Source: Ophiobolus disseminans
Lineage: Eukaryota > Ascomycota > Dothideomycetes > Pleosporales > Phaeosphaeriaceae
Assembly (NCBI GenBank): GCA_010093685.1
Contig: MU006216.1
Span: 2,040,487-2,104,486, forward strand
Direction: 5' to 3'
Length of the DNA: 64,000 nt
A model generated the notes under the pieces. The model did no database searches and was not told where the DNA came from. It saw only the letters and a list, made by a program, of their open reading frames with translations. The translations under genes and the position numbers were made by a program. Of the stretch, positions 52,649 through 63,982 are shown piece by piece (the first letter of the stretch is position 1; each line of letters begins with the position of its first letter).

Positions 52649-54768
52649 ATGCCTTTGCCTAAGTCTTTGCGACGCCCTGTTCGTCGCGCCTCGTCATCTT
52701 CTGCGACTGGTCAATCTCAGCGTAAACGATGCCGAATATGCAACAACCTTGATCCGAGGGGGCATGCAAGTTCTGTACACCTTGACGAGGCAGGAAAAGA
52801 GCCGAAGACGTCTTTGAGCTTAGTTATAGATGTGTTGACTTTGTCAAAGACGAAAGATGTCGGGAACAGAGGATGCAGGTTCTGCAATGCTCTCACACAG
52901 GCGCTGGACGCTTTTTTCGGCGGGTGGAGAGGGTCTGCAGTCAGAGTAAATGTCGATATAAAAGAGAAAAGCACCATCAAGGCTAGCATCGATGGAGAAC
53001 ACTGGAAAGGAGAATTCATTGAGATGTACGCTGGGTCCAGTAGGTCAAAGTTCTTTTATATCCACTTGTCTTGTTATGGAGCGTTCAAGACTATAATCGA
53101 GTCTTGTCCTACGCGATGTCCGTAGAATGGTGCAAAGCTTAGCCCTAACTAGCACCAGCATCTCGCGCTCCATGGCCAACGCTCGGTGCTGCACATCATA
53201 TACCCGTCAACTCTGGATCTGATGATACGTTCAACTTCATCCGTCGTTGCATACAGGGCTGCTTGGCGAACCCGAAGCACAAAGCATGTAGACTTCCCTG
53301 CAAATCATCTATATCTGCGCCGAAGCGACTCCTAGACGTTGGACGAGCAACATCACCAATTCGCCTCATTGATACCCAAGGGAAGACATTCCAATATGCT
53401 GCTCTTAGTCATTGCTGGGGATCGGCACCCCAGCTAACAACTACTAAGCAGAACTGGGCCAAGATGGCAGTCAACATTTCGTTCCATGCTCTCCCTCCAT
53501 TGTTCCAAGATGCAGTTATCATTACTCGCCAGCTTGGTCTCCGATATATTTGGATTGACTCTCTTTGTATAATACAAAACAGCCTACGGGATTGGGAGAC
53601 AGAATCTTCAAAGATGGGCAGCATTTATCAAAATAGCTACATCACCATATCCGCAACAAACTCTGGAGACGGCAGTTCAAGGTGTCTAGCCGAGAGGCAA
53701 AAGCCAGTCAAGATACCATATCAGAATACGACTAAGAAAGAGCTTGCACTTCGAGCCAGGAAGCTGTTCGATCATCATCCAGAAGGCAGTCCTGATGGCG
53801 GCCCTGCAAAACCGATCGGCCCGTTAAGTCATCGGGCATGGGCGCTACAGGAGGTTGTCCTAAGTACGAGAGTGCTTCACTACACAGCGACGGAGCTTTT
53901 ATTCGAGTGCAAGACCTCGTATCGGTGCGAATGCTCACCAGAGCGCAAGACTTGGCCGACCACGCCTTCTCTCATTCCAAAGGCTGTAGCCAGCAAGGAC
54001 ACCAATGCAGTTTGGGATGCATGGCAGCGTATCGTCGAGAAATACTCCACGCGTAATCTTACTGTTCCGGAGGACAAGCTTCCGGCTATCTCTGGTATCG
54101 CTAGCAAGATTCGAAAAGCTACCCATTCGGATTACATAGCCGGGTTGTGGAAGGGGAATCTTGCATCAGACATGCTGTGGAGTACTGTTGCTTTCGAAAT
54201 GCCCCACGTAGATCGTTTCGCACTGGATACGTGGCGTGCGCCTTCCTTCTCCTGGGCGAGTCTTGATGCTGCTGTCACGTACAACCAGCTAGACGAGGAA
54301 GAGCGCGAAACGTTCGTACCTACGATTACACTACTGGCAGCGTCGGTAGTTCCTAAAGGATTGAACGCGCTGGGTACTGTCTCCGATGTTTCGATCACGA
54401 TTCGCGGTCCTATCACTCAAGCCACGGTGTGTTCAGAGCAAAGCCAGGGCCAATGGGCTTACATGCTCATGATCAAGGGCACCAGTACGATCTCAATGGT
54501 GCCAGACTGCACGCTCGTCGAAATGGAATATGAAGATGGAGATGGCGACAGTAATAAGACTGTTCGTAGGGCACAAAAAGGCGATTTGTTGCGAGACTTC
54601 CGCGTGCCGGTGCTGTGCCTCAGCGTCGCGAGATACGATAATCTCCTTGCCGGGCTCGTGTTGGGAATGTCCAAATTACGTCCCAAGACGTGGGAAAGGG
54701 TCGGCACATTTGCTGCGGGAACAGAAGCAATGCAGAACGCGAAAGAGGAGGAAATGACTCTCGTATGA
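52649..54768 (+). CDS. HET (heterokaryon incompatibility) domain protein
   Basis: HET-domain proteins trigger cell death after fusion of unlike fungal individuals. Exons 52649-53039 and 53153-54768 join (113-nt intron) to 668 residues. The N terminus has a basic stretch and CRICNNLDPRGH, with CRFCNALTQALD further on. The splice restores APWPTLGAAHHIPVNSGSDDTFNFIRRCIQGC, the usual lead-in. The HET core follows: FQYAALSHCWGSAPQLTTTKQN, DAVIITRQLGLRYIWIDSLCIIQ, DWETESSKMGSIYQNSYITISAT, then RAWALQEVVLSTRVLHYT. The C-terminal part (LPAISGIASKI, SFSWASLDAAV) is typical. The frame is intact. It may act in allorecognition, but the partner is unknown. Confidence 0.92.
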
Positions 54769-55235
54769 TCTCACATCCATCCTGACTCTCGCTCGACGTT
54801 CTAGATTGGTTGGTGGTGGAGCTTAGGTCACGTGAAATCCTGCAAATTTCGCCTAGCGTGGCTTCGGACGAAACACATTGAAACGTCTGTAATGTCCTCG
54901 ATCCCGCTACGGCCCGTTCGAGAATCTTCCCACGAATCAGCGATTGCGATTGGTCCCGCGTTGTGGAGCCATCCCTCCCCGCATCTATATGCATCAAAAG
55001 TTTCCGAGATGCTGCCGTTTGGTGCCGACAGTCCAGGCTTGCGGTCCTTGAGGAAATGGCATGTTTCACGGACCATGCAGTTTATATATATGACTGACCT
55101 CCAAGTCAAGGTGATCTTTACCACTTCCACGATCTTTGCAAGATTCGTCCATTCTTTGTCGCTCTTTCTGACACTCTTTTGGTTCGCTGGTCGTTCGTTT
55201 TTGTCATTCATTTATACATCTGATCAGTTTGCAAC
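54769..55235. promoter_or_regulatory. Intergenic with promoter of mucin-like gene
   Basis: 467 bp. A TATATATA run (55083-55090) lies about 150 bp upstream of the next ATG, followed by a T/C-rich leader, as in strong promoters. No other feature is seen. Confidence 0.5.
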
Positions 55236-57713
55236 ATGTTGCACCTCACATTCGTTTTTACCCTCCTAGCGAGCGCGGTGTCGGCTCAGCTCTCGGAGAG
55301 CAACCTCAAAACTTACGTCGGAAGCGTCTCACTCTCGGCAAACTTCAACCCAATCAAGGAGGCATACTGGACTGGATTGCCCCATCATCGCCGTACGCCC
55401 TTTGCTGTTTCTCCTAATGGCAAGTCGGCCTACCTCGCCTACCTCGATGCATCCGACACCAATGTCCACATCCAACAAGTTGATCCTACATCATTCGCTG
55501 CGGTGGGTGATGCAGTGACCGTGACTGGCGCGAAGGAGGCCGGTGGACTTGTTGCGCACGATGATGGCTTCGCTCTACTTACCAATGAGGCTTTACCCTC
55601 TGGCACCGCAAATGCGCCACCTGCCAACACCCCCGTTGCTGTCCTCTACCGCTACACATCTGGCAAGCAGACTTGGAAGACGTGGCTCGGTGGACCTTCC
55701 AATGTCGGTGATATGGGCGCTATGGCCTCCCCAGACTTGAACGGTGACCTGGCTTACTCCGAGGCCTCTGGCATGTACGGAGCATACTTTGTCGTCACCG
55801 CATATTCTGGTTCCGGCAGCGGCCATTTCGGCGATGCCATCCAGTACGTCGCCAAAGATGGTAAACTTACCCAAATCGCTGGCGCCAGTTCCAGCTGGGG
55901 ATGCTCGCACAACACCGGTATCGCATTCGAGGCCGCCGACACAGCACCTTTCGCCAGCTTGTGCTCAGAGGACCAAGGTGCAATCTGGTTGAACACTGGT
56001 AACACCGGCATGAGCAAGGGTGGTGTCAAGGTCTCCAACGAGAATGTCCAAAACGGTGCCGGCAATGAAGCCATGGGCGGCACATCCGGCTCGTACAGCA
56101 GTCTCGCACGTTTCATCGGCAGCGGCTCCTACATCTTCTCTTGGGTGTCTCGCGGTGCCAAGGACCTCACCACCAACGAGTGGATGGGTAACGGCTACAC
56201 TAAGTCTGTCAACCGCACCATCAACCGCAACGTCGCTATTGCTACTTTCTCCGACAAGAAGACCATTGTTGGCGGACAAGCCACTTCGGAACTGGGAGGC
56301 GATGGTGACAAGCAAGTCAACTGGATCACGACCGGTTCCGCTGACTGCCAGAATGCTCATGTCGCCGCTTTCGATGGCAGCAGCGCTCTCGTCACCTGGG
56401 AGGAGATTGCCAACCCCACGTGCGAGTTCATCGCGATGGGATGCAAGGGTGCCTACACTGGTTCATACTTCCAGTTGGTCAAGGACGGAAAGAAGGTTGG
56501 CACACCCGTCAAGTCTACGAATGTCTTCGTTGCCGGCGACATGGTTACGATGGCTGATGGCCGTGTCTGCTGGCCATACGTTGACATGGCCTGGAAGCTT
56601 GACGGACCCGTTCGCAGCGCTGCCAGTGTCAAGGCCATGAGCTTCGCTTGCATGAGCTTGAACGGCGGTGGAGCTGTTACGCCCGCCTCGCCCTCTGCTT
56701 CCGCAGCACCGGCTTCCTCTGCAGCACCAGCGTCTTCCGTAGCGCCAGCATCCTCCGCAGCACCCATTGTTAGCTCTGCTGCGCCTGCCCAGTCTTCCCG
56801 TGCTGCTGCACCCGTACGATCCTCTCGTGTAAGGTTCTCTCGCTCTGCTGCCCAGCCATCTTCAGTAGCCGAGAATGCCGCTGCTTCTGGTACTCCCATC
56901 GAGATCGCCTCCAGCGCAATCATTGTACCCACCCCGTCCGCTGCAGTTCCGGCCGACTCTGTCCTTCCCAGCTTCGCAGTCGTCACCTCCGGTGCTACCA
57001 TCGAGCTTCCAAGCACGCCCGCGCCTATCGTCACACCGACTCCTACCCCGACTCCCGTCGACAACGATCTGCCCGCACCGTATGACTCTTCCATCCAGGT
57101 CCCCGCATCTGAGTCTTTCAACCCCAGCCAAGGACCAGCTTTTACACCAAGCGCTGGTGCTCCCGCAATCTCCTCGGGACCCGTATACTCCAGCGAGATC
57201 GCCCCTACCCCTACGCCCCAGGTACCCTCGAACGAAGAAGGCACACGCGTGTCGTCTTCATCCGCCCTTCCCATGGAGACACCCTCCCCCGAGGAGGAGG
57301 ACGAGGAATGCGAGGAAGAAGACGTGCCTTCCGATGCCTCCGCCCCATACCCCTCAGGCACCGGCTCGCCCATCCACAACTCCCCCTACCCGACCGGCAC
57401 GGGCAACCGCTCGCCCCCCATGAACACCGGCTCTCCCATCGTAAGCCCGCCCTACTCAACCGGCACTGGCCGTCCGGGCAACAAGCACCCACGCCCACAC
57501 GGGCGCCCTGGCTTCCAATGGGGTCGTGCCCGCCCCTCCGGTTACGCGCGCCCGTCGCGTGGCTTCGGACGCGGTCCGCGCCCATCTGCTGCTTACGGTC
57601 CCGAGAAGTATGACTTCGGGATGGGTAAGGGTGTTAAGTCGACTACGCCTTACACGCTTGAGACGAGGGTTAAGCCTACGGCTACTGGTGCGGCGTTGGT
57701 GCGTCGCGGTTAG
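55236..57713 (+). CDS. Large secreted glycoprotein with mucin-like tail
   Basis: Intronless, 825 residues. A signal peptide (MLHLTFVFTLLASAVSAQ) precedes a 470-residue globular domain rich in Gly and aromatic residues (YVGSVSLSANFNPIKEAYWTG-like start, AYLAYLDASDTNVHIQQVD, CSHNTGIAFEA, DQGAIWLNTG, CWPYVDMAW) with paired cysteines and a beta-propeller-like rhythm. The second half is low complexity: APASSAAP-type repeats (about 488-510), Pro/Thr/Ser stalk, an acidic EEEDEECEEED patch, YPTGTG repeats and an Arg/Gly/Pro-rich end. It lacks an obvious GPI tail. Similar to unnamed fungal secreted macrophage-activating glycoprotein-like proteins. Function is unknown; extracellular or wall location is inferred. 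Third codon positions are strongly C-biased in the domain, as in highly expressed genes. Confidence 0.82.
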   Translation: MLHLTFVFTLLASAVSAQLSESNLKTYVGSVSLSANFNPIKEAYWTGLPHHRRTPFAVSPNGKSAYLAYLDASDTNVHIQQVDPTSFAAVGDAVTVTGAKEAGGLVAHDDGFALLTNEALPSGTANAPPANTPVAVLYRYTSGKQTWKTWLGGPSNVGDMGAMASPDLNGDLAYSEASGMYGAYFVVTAYSGSGSGHFGDAIQYVAKDGKLTQIAGASSSWGCSHNTGIAFEAADTAPFASLCSEDQGAIWLNTGNTGMSKGGVKVSNENVQNGAGNEAMGGTSGSYSSLARFIGSGSYIFSWVSRGAKDLTTNEWMGNGYTKSVNRTINRNVAIATFSDKKTIVGGQATSELGGDGDKQVNWITTGSADCQNAHVAAFDGSSALVTWEEIANPTCEFIAMGCKGAYTGSYFQLVKDGKKVGTPVKSTNVFVAGDMVTMADGRVCWPYVDMAWKLDGPVRSAASVKAMSFACMSLNGGGAVTPASPSASAAPASSAAPASSVAPASSAAPIVSSAAPAQSSRAAAPVRSSRVRFSRSAAQPSSVAENAAASGTPIEIASSAIIVPTPSAAVPADSVLPSFAVVTSGATIELPSTPAPIVTPTPTPTPVDNDLPAPYDSSIQVPASESFNPSQGPAFTPSAGAPAISSGPVYSSEIAPTPTPQVPSNEEGTRVSSSSALPMETPSPEEEDEECEEEDVPSDASAPYPSGTGSPIHNSPYPTGTGNRSPPMNTGSPIVSPPYSTGTGRPGNKHPRPHGRPGFQWGRARPSGYARPSRGFGRGPRPSAAYGPEKYDFGMGKGVKSTTPYTLETRVKPTATGAALVRRG
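56690..56790 (+). repeat. APASS-type coding repeat
   Basis: Within the secreted glycoprotein gene, several short imperfect copies of a GCACC(A/G)GC(T/G)TC(C/T)TC unit encode Ala-Pro-Ala-Ser-Ser repeats at the start of the mucin-like stalk. Such tracts vary in length between strains. Confidence 0.7.
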
Positions 57714-58412
57714 GATGTGTGTTGACAGCGCGTGTGCGTTGCGGTGGAAATCATTGGCACTTGCCACTTCTTGGTTCCTTGGGTTTTTGAGTGTATATAT
57801 TATTCTTTTCTTCTTGTGTGTCTCTAGATGGGACGCATTAAAATAGCGAATTTTGACGATATCTTGCATGATTGTGCGGTTATGAAAAACTTCATTTGTT
57901 TGGGCTTTTGAGTGTGTTGATGTAATGACTTGTGCTTTGGTGGGTACATTGACAGATGACTTGAGTGATGTGATTGTGACGTGAAGAGCTGGAGGAATAC
58001 AGTCGTTCAAAGATAACTCCGTCAAGCCTAAAAGCAGACCCAAGGATATCTTACGTGCTTTCATGTGAGCAATTGAAGGGTAATGACGGCTGTCGTGGAC
58101 ATATCTGCTAACATGTGTTGTTATGAACAACGCAATAGAGTGGCTAGGCGTCTACATCATGTTCACTCAACATCCTTCACGATAGTGCAATCTTTCGAAA
58201 TACTTCTGCAATATACATGCCGCGAATGAAATCGCTACAAAACCTTCGTGAGGTACTTATAGAAACGAGAGATAGGTCCGTCTTGGTGTTATGGAACTCC
58301 CTTGACTGGGGAAAAATGCGACAGCAAACAGATGTACCACCCCTCGAGGAGCAATAAGAGTAAGCTCGCTCTTCAATACCATTCACTCGCACTCTCGACC
58401 GACTGTGAATGT
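57714..58412. other. Convergent intergenic spacer
   Basis: 699 bp between the secreted glycoprotein gene and the ankyrin-type relic, both ending toward it. AT-rich near 57790-57900. No feature is recognised. Confidence 0.4.
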
Positions 58413-61400
58413 TCACTCTTCCGTTCCCGCCTCCTCAAGATCTTCTACTTCGCTCTCTCGTTCGTCAGCTTCTTCTTCGTCGGTCGTGTACCAACCATCA
58501 GCGTCTGTCTCGCGCTCGTCGTCTTCTTCCTCAATCCAATCAGACTCGCTCTCGGATGCCCATACATGTCCATCTGCAGGGTGTTTCAAAATGACACCCA
58601 TTCGAAGGAGCTCCGCCTCGTATGTGTGCATATAAACTTGTCGTTGTCGACGGACTTCGCGCATTCGCGGCTTCCACACTCTTCTGATGAAGGTGTAGAA
58701 GGACTTGTTGTAATTTGACCAATTCATCTCGAACTCGTCTGTTGAGATATTGAGGAGTTCGATGTCAGCACGTTCGGTGTTGTGTATTGCTTCAATGTCT
58801 TCTGGTGTAGGACGTGTCTTTCTTGTGTCAAATTCGCCGTATGACCGGTAGCAGCAAGTGTGAGTGAGCGAGGAGAGATTGTCCAAAGTTAGAGCACGCA
58901 GTACAGCTGAGGCCATCCAAACTGTTGTGCGATGACGGTCTACACACGAAAAAATGCTTTGTCGTATGTCTTGGTAATGAGATGCTCCTCCGCATTCCCA
59001 ACAATTGATGTGTCTTTTCGACATCGATGATTTGGTGATTGCACATCCAATTACACGACAGCCACCAGCCGAACAGGAACACATGCAACTATCGGGCCTT
59101 TCTAACTCCAAAAGTTCTTCAACTGCCTCCAGGTCGTTGCGCATAGTTATTTTCATTGGGAAACGATCTTGAACGCGCCGTAATATAGCATGCGCTGGCG
59201 TGGTTTGGAAGACTGGATGAGTCCAGGTAGGGTCGGCACCGTGTTGTAGAAGCCATTTTACAACTTCATAACGCGCATTGTCCATTCGATCATAACCTGT
59301 TATGGCCAGCCACAAAGGAGAGCCATTATTTCCTGATCCCTGGCCAGTCTCGCCAATGCCGTAGCATGGAGAATTCAAGTCATGATAGCCCGCCGCCCAA
59401 GCACACATTGCTGCTGGCAAATACAACATTGATGTTTGATACGGCGATAGCTCTTCCGAGGGCGCAGAAAACCCAGGCCCCCAAGCAATAAATCGTTGAT
59501 CTGTCTGAGTGCTTTCCATACCATAGGATGGAAGACGCTATACCATAGCGAAGGTACCGGCTTCCCTTCGCTGTTGGTTGATTGTGTCTACCCCTTCTTT
59601 GCTATCTAGATATCGGATGCAGCGGTCGTTGAGATAGTACCAGTGCTCTGTATCAACCTTAATACTGTGTTGCAATAATGTTTCCATTGCTTCAAAAATT
59701 CTCATGTAGGCCGCACTTTTCCATAGCACGGCAATGAGATTGTCTTCCCCATAAAGTTGAGCTCCGTTCTCAAGGATGAACCTGAGGCCTGGAGGCCACA
59801 TCACCAAAACGTAAGAATATCGTGTCTCGGTCAGTGGATTGGATATCGTGCTGATGCCGATATAATCGATGCAGATTTGTAGAGCGGATATGGATCTCTG
59901 TAAGAATGCTCGAAGTAGAGAATCATCACCTTCGAAACCTGCAAGGAGTTAGGACTCTGTGTGGAACTACAGCAAAAATGCTTGCAGAATGCTCATACTG
60001 TTTCCAAAATCCTCAATCTTTAGGAGATCTGGTAGTGAATCGTACACATCTTGCACGTTTGGTATAAAAACCGCGTCCTTGGCTTCGATAACAGACCAGC
60101 TTTCAACCTGTCGTACAAGATGAAGTAAGATGCCAAAATGAGTCTTTGGGCTTTCGTGTGCCATATTGCTTTGCCAAGATATGACAGGTGTACTATATCT
60201 CGTTAACTTTGAACAACTAGCGATAAAGGAAGTTCTTACCACCCAAAATAGCTCGCTTGATCAAAGGGAATGCCGAGATCGATGCACGTGTTTAAAAATG
60301 CGCATATGACATCATTATCGCCAAATCCAAATTCTATAAGTCCAAAAAGGTAACTCACAATCTCCTGCATTAATTAGCTGTATACAAAAAGGCTGTGCAT
60401 CGAAATCGTACAAAGGCGAGGCCATTACCATACTCGTCTACGTCAGTGGGGCTAGCGTTTTTTCCACAACAACGTTGAAGTGCTGATGAGGTATTCGACA
60501 AGAGATCTTTCAGTTTAGCATCCGTTCGATCCGAGTGTTGCAAACGATCGATCTCGGAATTTGCATTTTCGAACAACTTTAACGCTGGCGAGTCACTGGA
60601 GACAACAGCTCGATATTGAAGCAATGGTGATATGGTGTTCCAACCTTCTCTCCTCGAACTCTGCCAGCTGGCCTGAACGCAAAGCCCGAAAAAGCGGGAG
60701 TACACCGTGAACTGCGCAGCGACGGATCGAGAGTAGTCAGCGTGCGCAAAGCGATGGCAGTCTGGTCGATGGCTGTAGGTCTCTTCCGAGAAAGTCCGCA
60801 CCCAGCCTACATGGCTATACGACCTTTTTGACTTCGAACGGCAGCGACAAGTGGTATATGAGTGACTGATAGTGGTAGGCGTGGGCATTTGCTGAGCGTA
60901 TACATTGTATTTTTGGAGAGACATCTGGAATTGTGGCTCGATATTGCCAACGAGCTCGGTTGTTTCAGCGAGGAAGGACGGTGGTATTGTGGTTGGGTCT
61001 CGCAGAGTCGAGTCGTTGCCAATCTATTCTTCGATTAGCGGTCATGGCTTAAGGTACAAGCACGGTAAGAACGAGTACCAGGAGGTCTATTTTGCTTCTC
61101 AATGCTGTGCTATGACCAGATAGCTCGGTGCGGAGATCGTTCAATGCCTGGGAGATGACGGCATGATTCTGATGTTGTACGAGAGAGCATTCCGTTGCAG
61201 CATCACGGAGAAGCCTTAGGGTATTTGTGTGGTGTATCACATGTCGCTCTATGCTGGCACTTTGACTGTGGATGATATCGAGCCTCGGGTGTAGATATAC
61301 AAGCTCTCGAAGGACCGCATCGAGGCCAGCGCACTGTAGGGCTGGTGTGAGGTTATCTTGAAACATGCCGAGTGTTGCTTGCAGGTTTGCCACCGTATCT

Positions 61401-61770
61401 TTCTTGAAGGGCCAGAGTAATCTTTTCCTTGCGTTCTGCAGCATGATCTGGGAACTCTTAGTCTGCTTCGTGGTATTACACTTGTCTGCCATCTCTTTCA
61501 GTTTCTTCATAGCTTCTTCGCATGCCTGTACTGCCATATGAAGTTGCGATGACGGCGCATGATTGTCGACCTCGATTCTTTCTTTGATATGTCGAAGGCT
61601 ATCGAGGATTCCCTGGAGGCCCTGGACCTGTCGCAATACATTATCGATATCGTCGTGGAAGCCTTTGAACTGTGAATAGCACCGGTGCTGCGGTGCAGGA
61701 TCTGGCACGTCTGGATGCCGAGCGACGTGATGCCGACGGTCGTTTCAGCGACGGAGAATGAGTCTCCCAT
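58413..61770 (-). pseudogene. STAND/ankyrin-type fungal gene, probably degenerate
   Basis: Begins MGDSFSVAETTVGITSLGIQ, the usual N-terminal domain of fungal STAND/ankyrin proteins, followed by a helical YSQFKGFHDDIDNVLRQVQGLQGIL region. A frame change between the two (about 61670-61690) cannot be explained by an intron. Further exons join in frame at introns about 61024-61063, 60365-60411 and 60193-60239, giving DVDEYGNGLAF, VSYLFGLIEFGFGDND and PVISWQSNMAHESPKTHFG. The next join (about 59945-59975) could not be made in frame. A TAG at 59538-59540 lies in frame between TFAMV and RLPSYGMES; a 39-nt intron might remove it. The end has ankyrin-like WLLQHGADPTW, DSCMCSCSAGGC and an acidic tail. 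Two unexplained breaks suggest a pseudogene, but splice rescue is not excluded. Confidence 0.55.
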
Positions 61771-62332
61771 CGCGCAGCGAAGAGAGTGTCAGGGCCAAGC
61801 TCGCGGGCGGGGCGCGATGGGGCTGCTCTATGTCTGTTTCGCACCAGGCTGAAAAGGCCAGGCCTGCATTGCATGGTGGCAGTGTATCGAACAGAACCAA
61901 TTGCTTACCCATGCCTGACAAGTGGTGAACGAAGTCCTGCTGAAAAAGCCCGCCCATCCGCGGAAGGCACAAGGCTGAGTCTGACGCAACCCACCACCGA
62001 AGACAGCAAGAGCCACTCACTGGTACACAATCACGTGCCAACTTAAAACACGAATCCATGCATCCACTCAGCCTCAACAAGAAGAACCAACCTCATAGAT
62101 ATCTCACGCACCGCTATCCAAACCCTAGACCATAAATACCAGCCTACAAAAACAAAACGCCAAGCTATGCAATACCCTCTACCAATGCAATTCCCATTTC
62201 CATCCAATTCCAACGCCACTTGTGCGAACGTGCGCAAACAATGCCATCAACAAAAGAAATGAAAAATGCCTACACGCCACTCCAGCCCCTCCTCCGCCGA
62301 ACAGTAGCAACATATCCGCTCTTAGCGAGATT
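61771..62332. other. Intergenic spacer
   Basis: 562 bp between the ankyrin-type gene's start and the 3' end of sepH, both on the minus strand. The minus-strand frame 61745-62080 shows no domain. Nothing else is recognised. Confidence 0.4.
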
Positions 62333-63982
62333 CTACTCCGCATTCGAGCCCTTCCTTCCCGCTACAGTCGTCAGTTCACCGCCGCTGGTTTCTCTTCTGC
62401 GCCTCACGATTTGCAAGCGGGGGAGAGGCGGCGCATTGACTTGGGTGGGTGCGTCATTTTCTCCGCCGACGTTACTTTGTCGGCGACGCGAAACCGCATC
62501 GCTGAGGCGGCCTTGTCGGGCTTTGGGTAGGCGCGAGCGCTCGACGGCTGAGGAGCGGTTGCTGGCGTCGATGCGGGCGAGGGAGGATGCGGCGTCACGG
62601 GAAGGAGGGCGTGAGTTTGCACGAGTAGATGTAGGGGTACCTGATGCGCCAAGAGCAGCGAATGAAGTGGATGAGCGGGGGAGGACGGGCGGTTTGGAGC
62701 GACTGGATGATGTGGGTGCGGATGGATCTTCAGCGAGATCCCACATGGCGGTCGACTGGCTGCGAGTGATGCGATCTCTGCCGCTGCCAACGAGTGTAGG
62801 TGTACTAGACATAGCTGGTATGGAAAAAGAGCCCTTGAGGCTATTCGGTGTAGGTGGTGTCAACCCAATGCTTGATACCAATGTGGAACCAGTGCTGGAT
62901 CCTGAGCCGTCGCGGCGGCCGGCAGATGAAGTAGGTCTCCGCATGTTTAGACCAACGCCTGATGCGCGGGACACGCTGCGCTTACCACTTGAGCTGGTAC
63001 CGAGACTGTTCAAATCGACTTCATCGCAAGCGCGCACAAGCTCTTCTGCCATTTGTCGGACTAGAACAGCGCCATCATGCTCGACAAGACCTCTGATACG
63101 CTCGTAGCAGCCGAATGCACGAATGAGCCAGCAGCCTTCTTCCTTCGCATCGCAGATAGTCCGCAGAATACGAAGAAGGTTAAGTCGCGTGACAGCATCC
63201 TTATGACCCAGCTTTTGCTCGGTCCGCTGGAAAATCTCAGGGGCAGCGAGGGAAGCTGCGATGGGTGGAGAAAGACGAACGAGCTTTTGCAGAGGCTCTA
63301 ACATGTTCTCAAAGGTCGATTGAGAAAGAGCTGCAGAAGTATACGCGGAGATAATGGCAGGTGCGAAAGTCGAGTGCGATGACAAGAGGTATTGCTCGAC
63401 ACGAGCAGTCTCTTCCTGAAGCCTGCATACATTGTTAGCCAGGCGAGATTTTGCAACAAGACAAGAAGAATGCATACCACACGAAAATAGCATCTAGGGC
63501 TGTTACCGCCCAATTGCGGTCGCCCAGGAGTGATACGTAGAAGGCCAGACCCTTAGCATCCCATAGCATCTTCCGCGCTACCTTGCCCGAATTGACCATC
63601 TCGAGCAGTACAGGCAGCGCAAACTCTTTGAGAGGGCCTCCTTCTTGTACGACTTCCTTCAATAATGGAATGATATCAGAGAGCGCCGCCTCTTCTTGCC
63701 GACCCTTGTCGTGTCGACACAGATTATACATTGTGTTAAGAATCTGGTTGGAAATCTCACGGTGGAAGGGTGGGAGTCGAATAGGGTCAGACGCAGACCG
63801 GTTCGTGTTGCGAGTAACTGCGTCCTTTTGTCGCGTTGATTTGAGTAGTTCGATTAGAATGTCAATTGCGTTCGAGTTTTGGAGCGGTTCATGTGTGGAA
63901 GAAAGAGAGCTTAGGTTCTTGATGAACTTAAGCATAGTGATTTGATGCGGCGGAGACATCTTGCGGAGGTCCTTGAGAACAC
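62333..63982 (-). CDS. sepH: SepH/Cdc15 septation kinase, C-terminal part (5' end outside window)
   Basis: The kinase starts the septation initiation network that triggers septum formation. Only the C-terminal region is present. Exons 63478-63982 and 62333-63422 (55-nt intron) are in frame, and an acceptor at 63982/63983 shows that more exons lie beyond the window end. It encodes armadillo-like helices: VLKDLRKMSPPHQITMLKFIKNLSSL, AIDILIELLKS, EISNQILNTMYNLCRHDKGRQEEAA, LPLLLEM-like ALPVLLEMVNSG, FENMLEPLQKLVRLSPPIAASLA, RLNLLRILRTICDAKEEGC and LVEHDGAVLVRQMAEELVRAC. A Ser/Pro/Arg-rich disordered tail follows. The kinase domain itself is not in view, so identity rests on this region. A frame upstream of 63982 is interrupted by the window edge. 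Confidence 0.85.

Noticed and set aside
56453..57379. Long antisense open frame (308 codons) inside the mucin-like gene
   Set aside because: Low-complexity shadow of the Ser/Pro/Ala repeats on the other strand.
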